A stretch of 64,000 nt of DNA from Dethiobacter alkaliphilus AHT 1. GTDB taxonomy: Bacteria; Bacillota; Dethiobacteria; Dethiobacterales; Dethiobacteraceae. Shown piece by piece: positions 18,120 to 26,478 of this stretch; the stretch's first letter is position 1; each line of letters opens with the position of its first letter. The notes below the pieces were generated by a model. It saw nothing but the letters and a program-made list of their open reading frames with translations, had not been told where the DNA came from and did not search any database. The translations under genes and the position numbers were made by a program. Location: contig NZ_ACJM01000010.1 in NCBI RefSeq assembly GCF_000174415.1, forward strand, positions 1 through 64,000. The letters run 5' to 3'.

Positions 18120-18923
18120 TTACTTTCCCAGCTCCTTCGACTTTTGGGCCGCAGCGCTGACAGCTTTCTGCACCGCAGCGGGGAAGCCGTTATCTTCCAG
18201 GGTAAACAAAGCTTGCGCGGTGGTCCCGCCGGGAGAGGTAACCATCTCCCGCAGAACAGCCGGATGCTCACCCGTCTCCATCACCATTCTGGCCGCACCT
18301 AAAACGGTCTGTGCCGCCAATTCCAAAGCCATGGCCCTGGGCAGCCCGTTTAGCACTCCACCATCAGCCAAAGCTTCAATCATTAAGTACACATATGCAG
18401 GACCGCTGCCGCTCACACCGGTGACGGCATCCATCAACTTCTCCGGCACAGTCCGGACAATACCCAAAGTCTCCAACCAGGAGACCACCATATGTAAATC
18501 ATCATCACTTACATACTTACCACCGCTGGCCGCCATGGCTCCTTCACCCACCAAACACGGTGTATTAGGCATCACCCGGATAACGCCCACTTCCCGGTCG
18601 AAGCGCTTCTCAATATCATGAATGGAAACGCCGGCCGCCACAGACACCACAACCTGTCCGTCCTTCATCACCGGCGCAATCTCTTTTAATAATGTCTTCA
18701 TATCCTGAGGCTTCACCGCTACAAAAATCACTCTGGCTGCCTCAGCCACACTGCGGACATCAGGCATGGCTTTTAAGCCGTGTTTTTCTGCCGCTTCCCT
18801 AAGCTTTGTCTCCAATGTATCGGAAGCCACAATCCGTTCCGGCTCCACGCCACCCGCCAGCAATCCCTCAAGCAGCGCACCACCCATGGCTCCCAGTCCA
18901 ATAAATCCAATCTTGTCCTGCAT
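18120..18923 (-). CDS. proC: Pyrroline-5-carboxylate reductase
   Basis: 267 residues. It reduces pyrroline-5-carboxylate to proline with NAD(P)H, the last step of the pathway encoded here. The N-terminal Rossmann motif IGFIGLGAMGGALLEGLL and the C-terminal signature ASPGGTTAQAL-like VTSPGGTTAQALFTLE are clear. The ATG at 18923 is chosen over an upstream in-frame ATG because GGAGGTGAG precedes it. It is the first gene of the pro operon, with an inverted repeat over its likely promoter. Confidence 0.96.
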   Translation of the reverse strand: MQDKIGFIGLGAMGGALLEGLLAGGVEPERIVASDTLETKLREAAEKHGLKAMPDVRSVAEAARVIFVAVKPQDMKTLLKEIAPVMKDGQVVVSVAAGVSIHDIEKRFDREVGVIRVMPNTPCLVGEGAMAASGGKYVSDDDLHMVVSWLETLGIVRTVPEKLMDAVTGVSGSGPAYVYLMIEALADGGVLNGLPRAMALELAAQTVLGAARMVMETGEHPAVLREMVTSPGGTTAQALFTLEDNGFPAAVQKAVSAAAQKSKELGK

Positions 18924-18949
18924 TTGCCTCACCTCCGGCATTCCTCTTA

Positions 18950-18994
18950 AATAGATATATTATCTATTCTATTATACCCCCTACCCTTTTTCAA
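18950..18994 (-). promoter_or_regulatory. Promoter and overlapping operator-like inverted repeat of the pro operon
   Basis: Minus strand: TTGAAA (18994-18989), 17 bases, TAGAAT (18971-18966). A perfect inverted repeat AATAGATA-tat-TATCTATT at 18950-18968 overlaps the -10 and the start of transcription, the position expected of a repressor site. Confidence 0.5.
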
Positions 18995-19067
18995 GAAAAA
19001 AGCTACGCCCTGTAAATCCATACTCGAAAAGCCTGCATTTTTTGCCAGATCTGCCATAGAGAAATGT

Positions 19068-19096
19068 TTGACAAACCGCTTTAGATAAGCTACAAT
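19068..19096 (+). promoter_or_regulatory. Promoter for tRNA-Trp
   Basis: TTGACA (19068-19073), 17 bases, TACAAT (19091-19096), about 15 bases before the tRNA. Confidence 0.75.
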
Positions 19097-19110
19097 AGAC
19101 TATGCAGCGC

Positions 19111-19186
19111 AGGGGAGTAGCTCAATTGGTAGAGTAGTGGACTCCAAATCCATTGGTTGCGGGTTCAAGTCCTGTCTCCCCTGCCA
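19111..19186 (+). tRNA. tRNA-Trp (CCA anticodon)
   Basis: A 76-nt cloverleaf: acceptor AGGGGAG/CTCCCCT with discriminator G and encoded CCA, D arm GCTCAATTGGTAGAGT, anticodon loop CTCCAAA (anticodon CCA) on the stem GTGGA/TCCAT, and T arm CGGGTTCAAGTCCTG. Confidence 0.97.
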
Positions 19187-19202
19187 ATTACAAAAATCAG
19201 TG

Positions 19203-19240
19203 AATCACCGTTTTATCTATGTGATAAGACGGTGATTTTT
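19203..19240 (+). terminator. Terminator of tRNA-Trp
   Basis: Hairpin AATCACCGT...ACGGTGATT followed by TTTTTT. Confidence 0.85.
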
Positions 19241-19469
19241 TTTATGGAATAAATATCCGGCGATATACTATGGTTATAGGGGAATAGGGAGTGGAGAGCA
19301 GAATTTTTCTAATTTTTAGATAATTTAATTATTAAGGGTCCCAATGCCTTGACAGTGGGCTACAGGCATCCTAAGATAAAGTTAAGAAGAGTTTGTGAAT
19401 ATCGTCACCTTTTAAGGTTCTAGGCTGTTTTGGTGGTTCGTATAGATTTACTAAATGGAGGTGAAAATT

Positions 19470-19787
19470 GTGAAAGTCGAGGAGATTAACACTGACAGGG
19501 ACCGGTTGTTTGACGACCAGGAAATCATTATTGTATCAGGCAATGCAGATAGTGTTCATCGTGTCAAAAGCTACATTGTTAACGGCGGAGCATACGATGG
19601 GCTATTATATCATAAATTCTACTATATCAGCGGCAATCCTGTAACAAATTACGGGGATGATGAATACAGGCAGCTATCCAGGTATATTAACATCTGTGAT
19701 GAAGATGCGGAAATATTTTTTGTAGAACCCACCGGAGTAATCATCAACGTCAACAAAGCTTGGAGATTGGCAAGTTGTGTAAGATAA
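19470..19787 (+). CDS. Hypothetical protein, 105 residues
   Basis: An acidic soluble protein starting MKVEEINTDRDRLFDD, with a mixed alpha/beta look and no recognised motif. The GTG at 19470 is preferred over the ATG at 19455 because GGAGGTG sits six bases before it and the ATG would precede that site. It has its own terminator and stands alone. About 280 bases of leader DNA between the tRNA-Trp terminator and this gene show no other clear feature. Confidence 0.55.
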   Translation: MKVEEINTDRDRLFDDQEIIIVSGNADSVHRVKSYIVNGGAYDGLLYHKFYYISGNPVTNYGDDEYRQLSRYINICDEDAEIFFVEPTGVIINVNKAWRLASCVR

Positions 19788-19788
19788 C

Positions 19789-19818
19789 AAAAAGGGAAGC
19801 GAAATCGCTTCCCTTTTT
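19789..19818. terminator. Bidirectional terminator
   Basis: Perfect 13-base stem AAAAAGGGAAGCG / CGCTTCCCTTTTT with an AAAT loop between convergent genes. Confidence 0.85.
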
Positions 19819-19840
19819 GCTTTAGCGGCGTATTCAGTTG

Positions 19841-20350
19841 TTATGCAGGAACTGTAGCCGTTTCACGGCTCCAGACCTTAACAGGAACGATATTGTGAGA
19901 GGAAATGACACTGCCGTAATTTATTTTTTGCTCAATATCTCTTTGATCCACTAACTGTACATCCAGCATACATTTTATCGGTAGCTCATCATCAGCCAAG
20001 AGTATTTTGTAGCTGATGCGCAGGAAAGAGTCCAGGATTTCAAAGGCCCGGCGGGTTTTTCCGTTTTTGGACTTAACTTTAACTATTAAGTCTATATCGG
20101 AGCTAAAGCCTGCATTGTCGTTCATGGTGGAGCCATAAACGTACACACTTTCCAGGTTATCGTCCATACTGCCCAGATACCTGGAGATCCCTTTGGCCAA
20201 AGCATACCGCAGCCTACTGTGCGCATTAACATCTCCGGTCAGGAGTTTTTTTAGAAACTGCTCTTCTGCAAGCTGTTCCTTGCGACAGCCAAACCGTACG
20301 GCTTCAGCCATGATTTCCATGATGTTGGCCTGATGATCCATTCTTTCCAT
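19841..20350 (-). CDS. Nucleotidyltransferase-domain protein
   Basis: 169 residues with a polymerase-beta-like core: Gly-Ser at 73-74 (VYGSTMND) and the Asp-x-Asp pair at 85/87 (SSDIDLIVKV). Such minimal domains transfer a nucleotide to a protein or small molecule; many are parts of toxin-antitoxin or HEPN/MNT pairs, but no HEPN partner is adjacent. GGGAGGG precedes the ATG. It follows the GltS-domain gene by 45 bases on the same strand and is probably co-transcribed. Confidence 0.75.
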   Translation of the reverse strand: MERMDHQANIMEIMAEAVRFGCRKEQLAEEQFLKKLLTGDVNAHSRLRYALAKGISRYLGSMDDNLESVYVYGSTMNDNAGFSSDIDLIVKVKSKNGKTRRAFEILDSFLRISYKILLADDELPIKCMLDVQLVDQRDIEQKINYGSVISSHNIVPVKVWSRETATVPA

Positions 20351-20395
20351 AAGGAACCCTCCCTGCGAAAATCATTCTTCAGAGGGCAATGTCTG

Positions 20396-22036
20396 CTATT
20401 TTGAACTGGCGGGACGTTTGTATTGTTCAAAGGAGTAAGTTTCTGCACTGGAGCTGCGGCTTAGGATTCTGTCGGCTTCTTCATTGTCCGCATCCATTAT
20501 AAAGGGAATGCCGCTCACATCCGCTGCTTCCCGGGTCAGACAGACCAGGTCATCCCGTGTTATATATTCCAGGGCAAACTTACGGGAGCCGCACATCAAC
20601 TGCTGCATGCCGGTTTGCAGACGATCAAAGTAGGTGTAAAGGCCCAACGCGCCGGCGGGGATTTTATTGATGTCGTTGCCATAGATACCTTTAAGTTTGT
20701 GCAGGGAATTAAACACCTGTTCACGGCTGGTACCGTACTTTTTGGCCACGTCTGCCGGAACTTTACCGTCGTCACAGGCTGAACACATGGTTTTACCCAC
20801 CATCACTGCAGTCAATGGCGCACGGGCCATCCCGATGGCATTGACATATGGTGCGGCCAGGGCAAATCCTTTGTAGATGTGATCTTCCAGGCTAAAGCCC
20901 CCTGCCACGCAGATATTAGGAATAAACTCACCCTGCTTCCTGATGCGCTCCAGGTAATTATAGAGCAGGGACTGAAGATAAACGGTGGGAACACCCCATT
21001 CATTCATCATGCGCCAGGGGCTCATTCCTGTACCGCCGCCGGCACCATCGATGGTAAGCATATCAATTCTGGCTTTGGAAGAATACTTTACGGCCCGGGC
21101 CAAGTCGGCGGGACGATAAGCTCCTGTTTTCAGGAATACATATTCCGCACCTAAATTACGCAGCTCGTCAACCCTGGCCAAGAAGGATTCTTCGGTAACC
21201 ATGCCTACGCGGGAATGACGTTCGAACTCTTTGAAGGAACCGGCCTTAAACAGCTCCTGGACATAGAGGTCTTCCGGATCGGGATAGACCACATACCCGC
21301 GCTTTTTCAGAGTTAGAGCTTCCTCCAGTGTGCGGACCTTTACTTCGCCCCCGATGTTTTTGGCGCCCTGGCCCCATTTCAGTTCCACAGCCTTAACGCC
21401 CAACTCACCAATGGCGTACTCCAGCACACCCAGCTTGGTATCTTCCACATTGGACTGGACTACAATTTCACCATAGCCATCCTGCCAGTCCCGGAAGTTT
21501 TGCACTCTTTTTTTCAGATTGGGAGAATGGACAACTTTGCCGTTTTTAAAGACACTTTCCGGATCCATACCACAGACGTTTTCACCGATGGTAAGAATTG
21601 CTCCGGAGATTGCACAACCGGCGGCCAGGTCCTCCCAGTTATCGGCGGCAACCTTGGTGGAGCCCAAACCCGGAACTACAAAGGGGACCTTCAATTTAAT
21701 GGGATTTTCCACACCCACTTTACTCTCCACACTTGCAGCCGGGAAAATCGCTTTATCACTGTCGGCTTCAATACCCTGTGCCCCCACGGCGGTTCCCATG
21801 ATATTAAAGTGTGAAAAATCTACGGGATAATCTTTCTCCGATGCGAATGTGGTTGTGCCATAGGGTTGGGGGTAGAGAACCTCCCTGCCGCGAAAGGCTG
21901 ATTTACCCACCTCGCACAGTCCGGGACACCCTTCCAGACATGTGGTACATAAACCGCTGAAAGGCGACACACTATCCGGTGTTCTGTTCTTTGTGAAAGT
22001 CGCTTTACTGGCGTTTAATCCTCTACTGAAGCTCAT
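20396..22036 (-). CDS. GltS-type FMN-binding glutamate synthase domain protein
   Basis: 546 residues homologous to the FMN-binding synthase domain of glutamate synthase, with the long TIM-barrel signatures VELKWGQGAKNIGG, IDMLTIDGAGGGTGMSPWRM and PNICVAGGFSLEDHIYKGFA. There is no amidotransferase domain. The N-terminus has a Cys cluster C30-x2-C33-x3-C37-x3-C41 that may bind a metal or Fe-S cluster, and another CSACDDG later. Stand-alone GltS-like flavoproteins in anaerobes have largely unknown substrates. The ATG at 22036 follows GGGAGGAG. A consensus promoter lies at 22159-22188. Confidence 0.82.
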   Translation of the reverse strand: MSFSRGLNASKATFTKNRTPDSVSPFSGLCTTCLEGCPGLCEVGKSAFRGREVLYPQPYGTTTFASEKDYPVDFSHFNIMGTAVGAQGIEADSDKAIFPAASVESKVGVENPIKLKVPFVVPGLGSTKVAADNWEDLAAGCAISGAILTIGENVCGMDPESVFKNGKVVHSPNLKKRVQNFRDWQDGYGEIVVQSNVEDTKLGVLEYAIGELGVKAVELKWGQGAKNIGGEVKVRTLEEALTLKKRGYVVYPDPEDLYVQELFKAGSFKEFERHSRVGMVTEESFLARVDELRNLGAEYVFLKTGAYRPADLARAVKYSSKARIDMLTIDGAGGGTGMSPWRMMNEWGVPTVYLQSLLYNYLERIRKQGEFIPNICVAGGFSLEDHIYKGFALAAPYVNAIGMARAPLTAVMVGKTMCSACDDGKVPADVAKKYGTSREQVFNSLHKLKGIYGNDINKIPAGALGLYTYFDRLQTGMQQLMCGSRKFALEYITRDDLVCLTREAADVSGIPFIMDADNEEADRILSRSSSAETYSFEQYKRPASSK

Positions 22037-22108
22037 AAAATCTCCTCCCAAATCAACTTATTTCGGAACTCTTTTCCACCAAATAAAGCACAAATGATGC
22101 TTTTTGGC

Positions 22109-22130
22109 CCGCAGTGATTCCACATTGCGG
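22109..22130. promoter_or_regulatory. Inverted repeat in the GltS-gene leader
   Basis: Half sites CCGCA-x-TG and CA-x-TGCGG separated by six bases, about 25 bases downstream of the predicted transcription start. Possible operator for the neighbouring IclR-type regulator or an RNA hairpin. Confidence 0.35.
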
Positions 22131-22158
22131 TTTTTATTTCCGTTTTGCTTGTATTCTT

Positions 22159-22188
22159 ATTATAACAGCGCCTTCTTTTTTCTGTCAA
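22159..22188 (-). promoter_or_regulatory. Consensus sigma-A promoter for the GltS-domain gene
   Basis: Minus strand TTGACA (22188-22183), 18 bases, TATAAT (22164-22159): both hexamers are perfect. Confidence 0.75.
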
Positions 22189-22296
22189 TGGAATATGATT
22201 TCACTATGCGGAATTTTGTGCTTCATTTCAGGCTAAAGTTGTTGTTTTGCCATAAAATAAGCGTTAATTTGGAAATGGTTTTCGTTTTTTTCGCAC

Positions 22297-22326
22297 AAAA
22301 AAAAGACCCGGCGTTGTGCCTGAGTC
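22297..22326 (-). terminator. Terminator of the IclR-family gene
   Basis: Minus strand GACTCAGGC-acaac-GCCGGGTC followed by an eight-base T-run. Confidence 0.75.
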
Positions 22327-22351
22327 TCTCTTTTGCCTGTCCAACATGCAA

Positions 22352-23164
22352 TTAGAGCGTTTTGCCGTCCCAACTTAAAGACATGGAAAGTTTTTCTGCC
22401 ACATCCTGTACAATTTCAATTAGTTCGTTGTTTAGGTAATAGGAGGTGATTCTGCTGCTGGGCCCGGAAACACTTATGGCGGCAATAACTTCTCCGTCAT
22501 GCTTTCTGACGGGAGCGGCAACACAGCGCATTTCCCGTTCACGCTCCCCCATGTCCAGGGCATAACCCTGCTTGCGAACCCTCTCCAGTTCTTTTCTTAG
22601 TATTTCCACATCGGTGATGGTTTCGTTGGTGTACCGTTTCAACTCCATGGTTGCCAGTGTTTTTTCCAGCTCATTGGCGGGAAGGTGTGCCAGCATTACT
22701 TTGCCGGATCCGGTGCAGTGAGCCTGCCGGCGACTGCCGATGGTGGAAAACATTTTTACAATAACAATATTGGTGGACTCCACCTGGTCAATATAGACCA
22801 CTTCACCACCGTCGAGAATACTAAGGTTAGCCGTTTCGTTGCAGCGCTTAACCAACTCTTCCAGATAAGGACGCGCCTTGGAGCGCAAGTCCAATGGATA
22901 CACTGATGACTGACCGATACTCATCAGTTTCAGGCTCAGTTTATATTTGGCCGTTTCCGGCTCTTTTTCCACATACCCTTTATAAATCAGCGTTCCTAAC
23001 AAGCGATGCACCGTGCTTATTTTTAGGTTTACTTTTTCTGCAATATCGGTAATGGCCATGGGCGCTCCCTCATCTGCCAGGATTTCCAGCAGGGTGAGAG
23101 CCCGCTCCACCGATTGAACTATATTTCCATCCGCCTGACTCTTATCTACACCCACTTGTTCCAT
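22352..23164 (-). CDS. IclR-family transcriptional regulator
   Basis: 270 residues: an N-terminal winged helix-turn-helix (ERALTLLEILADEGAPMAITDIAEKVNLK region, ISTVHRLLGTL) and a C-terminal GAF-like effector domain (GSRRQAHCTGSGKVMLAHL, GEREREMRCVAAPV, ISVSGPSSRI). IclR proteins sense small organic acids or aromatics and commonly regulate adjacent genes and themselves. The ATG follows AGGAGG by five bases. An 18-bp perfect palindrome lies just upstream, and the GltS-type gene downstream is the likeliest target. Confidence 0.93.
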   Translation of the reverse strand: MEQVGVDKSQADGNIVQSVERALTLLEILADEGAPMAITDIAEKVNLKISTVHRLLGTLIYKGYVEKEPETAKYKLSLKLMSIGQSSVYPLDLRSKARPYLEELVKRCNETANLSILDGGEVVYIDQVESTNIVIVKMFSTIGSRRQAHCTGSGKVMLAHLPANELEKTLATMELKRYTNETITDVEILRKELERVRKQGYALDMGEREREMRCVAAPVRKHDGEVIAAISVSGPSSRITSYYLNNELIEIVQDVAEKLSMSLSWDGKTL

Positions 23165-23181
23165 GGTAACCTCCTAAAAGA

Positions 23182-23199
23182 CATGGTTATATAACCATG
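23182..23199. promoter_or_regulatory. Perfect 18-bp palindrome before the IclR-family gene
   Basis: CATGGTTATATAACCATG, 18-35 bases upstream of the start codon. The position fits an autoregulatory operator. Confidence 0.55.
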
Positions 23200-23212
23200 A
23201 CACATATACCAA

Positions 23213-23413
23213 CTATTTTTCCTCTTCTTCCCATTTTATAAACCAAAACATGCCCATACTTTCGCCCATCTCTTCATCAAAGTTTTCCCCGTACTGCAGG
23301 CGCAGAGGGGTTTCACAATGTGCACAGTAAATAGGGCCTTTATCCAGGTTATCTGTTTCGGCTTTATGGCTCATGTCTTTATTGCATTCCGGACAGTCTA
23401 CATAGTAAAACAT
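23213..23413 (-). CDS. Small zinc-ribbon protein
   Basis: 66 residues with CPEC and CAHC pairs (about 22 residues apart) forming a probable zinc ribbon, and a strongly acidic C-terminus (WFIKWEEEEK). No named family was recognised. It lies upstream of the IclR-type gene on the same strand, with the palindrome between them, so it might read through into the regulator. The start has a GGGAGAA ribosome site. Confidence 0.6.
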   Translation of the reverse strand: MFYYVDCPECNKDMSHKAETDNLDKGPIYCAHCETPLRLQYGENFDEEMGESMGMFWFIKWEEEEK

Positions 23414-23488
23414 AATCTGTTCTCCCTTCTCGTTGCCTCGTGCTGAGATTCTTTCTAAGATTTCGCCATAAACTGCTATTTTCCTTTT

Positions 23489-24448
23489 TTAGAGTTTATC
23501 CAGCACCGACAGCTGCTCTTTCACATCCAAATAGTTCATATCAACGGCAGAAACTTTCTGCCACTGGGCGGCTGCTCTTTTATCATCGCCATTTTCCTTA
23601 TAGGCCATCCCCAGGGTGTAGAAAAACAGGAGTAAATCATCATCCAACTTCCTTTTACGGGTAGGTCCCTGCCGCAATACATTGAGAGCCGTTTCCGGCT
23701 GCCCCGCATCCAGAAAAAAGGTGCCCAGCATGGTAATAATTTGCACATGCTCTTTCATTTCCGACGGCAACCCCTGTAGAACGGTAATGGCCTCCTCAGG
23801 CCTCTTTTCTGCGGCCAGCGCTATGGCATACCGGGGCTTAACTGAATGGTCGTTTGGGTTATGCTGCAGATATTTATGGTAGGCCGTGACAGCCTGGGAG
23901 AAATCTTCGGCATCATAATAAAGATCGGCAATTCGCTGATACAGGCTACCGGCGGCAGGTTTTAGCTCCAGGGCCGCTTTATAATTCTGAGCCGCCTCCT
24001 GGGGCAGGCCTTTTTTCAGGGCCGCCTCAGCAGCGGCCACCAGCTGAAAACCCTGGTATTCCGGCGTTTTCTTTAAATTTACCCAGGTTATAATATAAAT
24101 AATTAGCCCCAGAACTCCCAGCGGCGGGAACAAAAACAATAGTATTAAGGATAAAACGAGAATGGCTGCCGGGTATTTGGGCAGGGAAAACTCGCTTGGC
24201 ACCGGCGCCTTTTGCACAGTTGCCACCGCTTGCTTCGGTCTGGCCCCGGCACTTTTCTGCTTCTTTTTACCGATATAATCAAAGGCATAGATGCCGGTGC
24301 CGGGAATACCCAGGGAACGATAAGCGCCTCTGGGACCCACACCGATTCTGGCTCCCTTTACACCGCCGCTGATTCCTACACCGCTTTTGCTTACATTAAG
24401 CCTGACACCTTTGGCAATCCTCACACTTCTGCGAAAACGAATTCCCAT
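23489..24448 (-). CDS. DUF4236-TPR membrane protein
   Basis: 319 residues. The N-terminal ~55 residues (MGIRFRRSVRIAKGVRLNVS, GGVKGARIGVGPRGAYRS) are a DUF4236 domain; then a linker, one or two hydrophobic segments around 105-140 (ILVLSLILLFLFPPLGVLGL), then about four tetratricopeptide repeats (for example AAQNYKAALELKPAAGSLYQ). The start at 24448 is preferred because AAGGGGG precedes it and the DUF4236 domain begins there; upstream in-frame sequence does not look coding. The protein probably acts as a membrane-attached scaffold; the function of DUF4236 is unknown. Confidence 0.78.
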   Translation of the reverse strand: MGIRFRRSVRIAKGVRLNVSKSGVGISGGVKGARIGVGPRGAYRSLGIPGTGIYAFDYIGKKKQKSAGARPKQAVATVQKAPVPSEFSLPKYPAAILVLSLILLFLFPPLGVLGLIIYIITWVNLKKTPEYQGFQLVAAAEAALKKGLPQEAAQNYKAALELKPAAGSLYQRIADLYYDAEDFSQAVTAYHKYLQHNPNDHSVKPRYAIALAAEKRPEEAITVLQGLPSEMKEHVQIITMLGTFFLDAGQPETALNVLRQGPTRKRKLDDDLLLFFYTLGMAYKENGDDKRAAAQWQKVSAVDMNYLDVKEQLSVLDKL

Positions 24449-24587
24449 CAATATCCCCCTTAAAACAGGACTTATCCTTATCAGTATACAATACTTCAGC
24501 GTGGCTGTGGAATCCTTTTTTGCAGGAAATATGTACGCCGCCAAGAAATATAAATGAATAAAAAGTTTGGAAAGGCAGGCAAAATAA

Positions 24588-25424
24588 GTGACAAACGCTT
24601 TTGTAAATGGAAAATACATGGCCGCTGAAGATGCATGTCTGAATATTGAAGATCGCGGCACATTGTTTGGTGACGGGGTTTATGAGTTTTTTAAGGTACA
24701 TAACGGCAAAGTGCTTATGACGCAGGAGCATTTGGATCGACTGCGCTATAGTGCGTCGGAACTGGAATTGACGGTTCCGTACTCCGATGAAAAGATAGGG
24801 GCAATAATTGATAAGTTAATAGATACCAATGGGCTGCAGTACGGCGGGATTTACCTGCAGCTGACCCGGGGGGCTGCACACCGCATCCACCAGTTTCCTG
24901 ATGACTGCACCCCAAACTTTTTTATTGTGGCGCGGGAAATGCCTCCGGTTCCCCAGTCGTTATATGAAGAGGGTATGGCGGTACTGCTTTTGCCCGACGA
25001 GCGCTGGAAGCGCTGCGACATTAAGTCCCTAAATCTCCTGGCCAATATTCTGGCCAAACAGAAAGCCATTAAAGCCGGTGTGGATGACGCCATTCTCTAC
25101 AGTGAACGGGGTATTACCGAATCCACCAGCAGCAGCGTTCTCACAGTTATTGACGGTGTGCTCACCACCACACCCCTTGGACCGTGGATTCTACCGGGAA
25201 TAACCCGCCAGGCTGTTTTAGAGCTTGCACTAAAGGATAACATTCCGGTGGCGGAGAGGTTTATCTCCAAAGAAGAATTAACAGCGGCGGATGAAGTGAT
25301 CATCACCAATACCCGCTCCGATGTAACACCGGTAACCACAGTTGACGGCCAGCCGGTGGGCAACGGGAAACCGGGTAAGATTACCCGGCGCTTAATGGAC
25401 CTGTTTGCAGACTTATTAAAATAA
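24588..25424 (+). CDS. dat: Class IV aminotransferase (D-amino-acid transaminase type)
   Basis: 278 residues, PLP-dependent fold type IV, as in D-alanine transaminase, branched-chain aminotransferase and ADC lyase. The PLP lysine lies in CDIKSLNLLANILAK; the binding-cup motifs GTLFGDGVYEFFKVHNG and ITESTSSSVLTVIDG and the C-terminal EVIITNTRSDVTPV are present. The sequence TRGAAHRIHQFP is typical of D-amino-acid transaminases, which supply D-glutamate or D-alanine for cell walls, so that is the favoured call. GTG start with a weak ribosome site. It is monocistronic. Confidence 0.82.
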   Translation: MTNAFVNGKYMAAEDACLNIEDRGTLFGDGVYEFFKVHNGKVLMTQEHLDRLRYSASELELTVPYSDEKIGAIIDKLIDTNGLQYGGIYLQLTRGAAHRIHQFPDDCTPNFFIVAREMPPVPQSLYEEGMAVLLLPDERWKRCDIKSLNLLANILAKQKAIKAGVDDAILYSERGITESTSSSVLTVIDGVLTTTPLGPWILPGITRQAVLELALKDNIPVAERFISKEELTAADEVIITNTRSDVTPVTTVDGQPVGNGKPGKITRRLMDLFADLLK

Positions 25425-25429
25425 CAGTT

Positions 25430-25469
25430 AACATGAAAAGTGCCTTCCAGTGAAGGCACTTTTCATGTT
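25430..25469. terminator. Strong bidirectional terminator
   Basis: Perfect stem of 18 bases, AACATGAAAAGTGCCTTC with its complement, loop CAGT. Its right arm reaches the stop codon of the convergent membrane protein gene. Confidence 0.88.
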
Positions 25470-26220
25470 ATATAGGCAGATAGTCCTTATCGGGATTGGG
25501 AACATCCTGGGGAATTGCGGGGGCATCGGGGTGCATATTGTAGATACGGTTAATTTCAACCGTCTCATCATCCACGGTAACACTAAGCAGGACCGCCATT
25601 CTGTAGAGGAACTCATCTTCTTCATTATACCAGAGATATAGTCGCAGTTTGTTGAGTTGGGCGTCTTCGTTATCAAAGCGTGTCAACAAGTGCAGCTCCG
25701 GTGGTGGAACCTCCACAAAGTAGGTCTGGCATTCAACATTATCCACCATGCGCCTGGGTCCTTCTTCAACTACAACATCTTCTGCAACCAGAAGCGTTTC
25801 CAAAAGCTCCAGGGGCTCATGGACAACAGCGGATAAAGCGCCCAGTTCGGCCTCGCCCATCTCTTCCCATTCCTCAAACAGATCCTCGCCACGGACAAAA
25901 TATTTATTTTGGTCTGAGAAAATTTCCAGATCATAGGCGGCAATGTTACCATATACGTTACCTTCTGCCACCTGGCCGGTGAAGCGCAGGGAGTAACCCG
26001 GGCCGCTTTCTTCCACCACCAGGCTGTAAGTGTTTTTTTCCGCCGCCAGTGACATTTTTGTTACCAACAATTCCTCCAATGTCAGAGGCACTTCCTTTTC
26101 CGGCGCGGACACAACAAAAATCAACGCCACAACCACCAATACAGCGGCCAATACCAGTATCGGCATTGGTTGCAAGAAGAACTGATATTTTTCCCGGAAA
26201 CCTAATGGAGCCTGTCTCAT
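25468..26220 (-). CDS. Membrane-anchored hypothetical protein
   Basis: About 250 residues: a short cytoplasmic tail, one membrane segment (PILVLAAVLVVVALIFVV), and an acidic extracytoplasmic domain rich in beta strands. No known family was recognised; the pattern of strands ending in a lipid-carrier-like fold (LolA/outer-membrane-lipoprotein-like) is a weak possibility. The start at 26220 is preferred over 26229 on ribosome-site spacing. It is the last gene of the surE-rtcB-deoC-tautomerase run, 65 bases after the tautomerase gene. Confidence 0.55.
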   Translation of the reverse strand: MRQAPLGFREKYQFFLQPMPILVLAAVLVVVALIFVVSAPEKEVPLTLEELLVTKMSLAAEKNTYSLVVEESGPGYSLRFTGQVAEGNVYGNIAAYDLEIFSDQNKYFVRGEDLFEEWEEMGEAELGALSAVVHEPLELLETLLVAEDVVVEEGPRRMVDNVECQTYFVEVPPPELHLLTRFDNEDAQLNKLRLYLWYNEEDEFLYRMAVLLSVTVDDETVEINRIYNMHPDAPAIPQDVPNPDKDYLPI

Positions 26221-26285
26221 TGTCACCATCCCCGTCTAAGCATTTCTGTTCATCTTATGTGTGGGATGTTGACAATAGAACCTGA

Positions 26286-26474
26286 TTACCTTATTTTCTC
26301 AGAAAGCAGTTCGCCGCCGACGCCGACATCTTCCTTATCTGCTTCACGCAGGTAAATTACAAAAGCTTGCTCCGGCAGGCCGGTGGCCCGGCTGGCACTC
26401 TCGGTAAACGATTTAATCAGTTCTTTTTTCTTATCCTTCTCCAGTTTGGGACCATAGAAAAAAATTGTGGGCAT
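26286..26474 (-). CDS. 4-oxalocrotonate tautomerase-family protein
   Basis: 62 residues beginning MPTIFFYGPKLEKDKKKELI; removal of Met would expose the catalytic Pro1. Small hexameric tautomerases of this family move protons in keto-enol conversions, and many have unknown substrates. The typical Arg11 position is Lys here (GPKL), so activity should not be assumed. It starts four bases after the deoC stop codon. Confidence 0.75.
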   Translation of the reverse strand: MPTIFFYGPKLEKDKKKELIKSFTESASRATGLPEQAFVIYLREADKEDVGVGGELLSEKIR

Positions 26475-26478
26475 CTGC

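Noticed and set aside
18924-19067. T-box leader for proCBA
   Set aside because: No T-box consensus AGGGTGGNACCGCG, no terminator/antiterminator pair; only an inverted repeat over the promoter.
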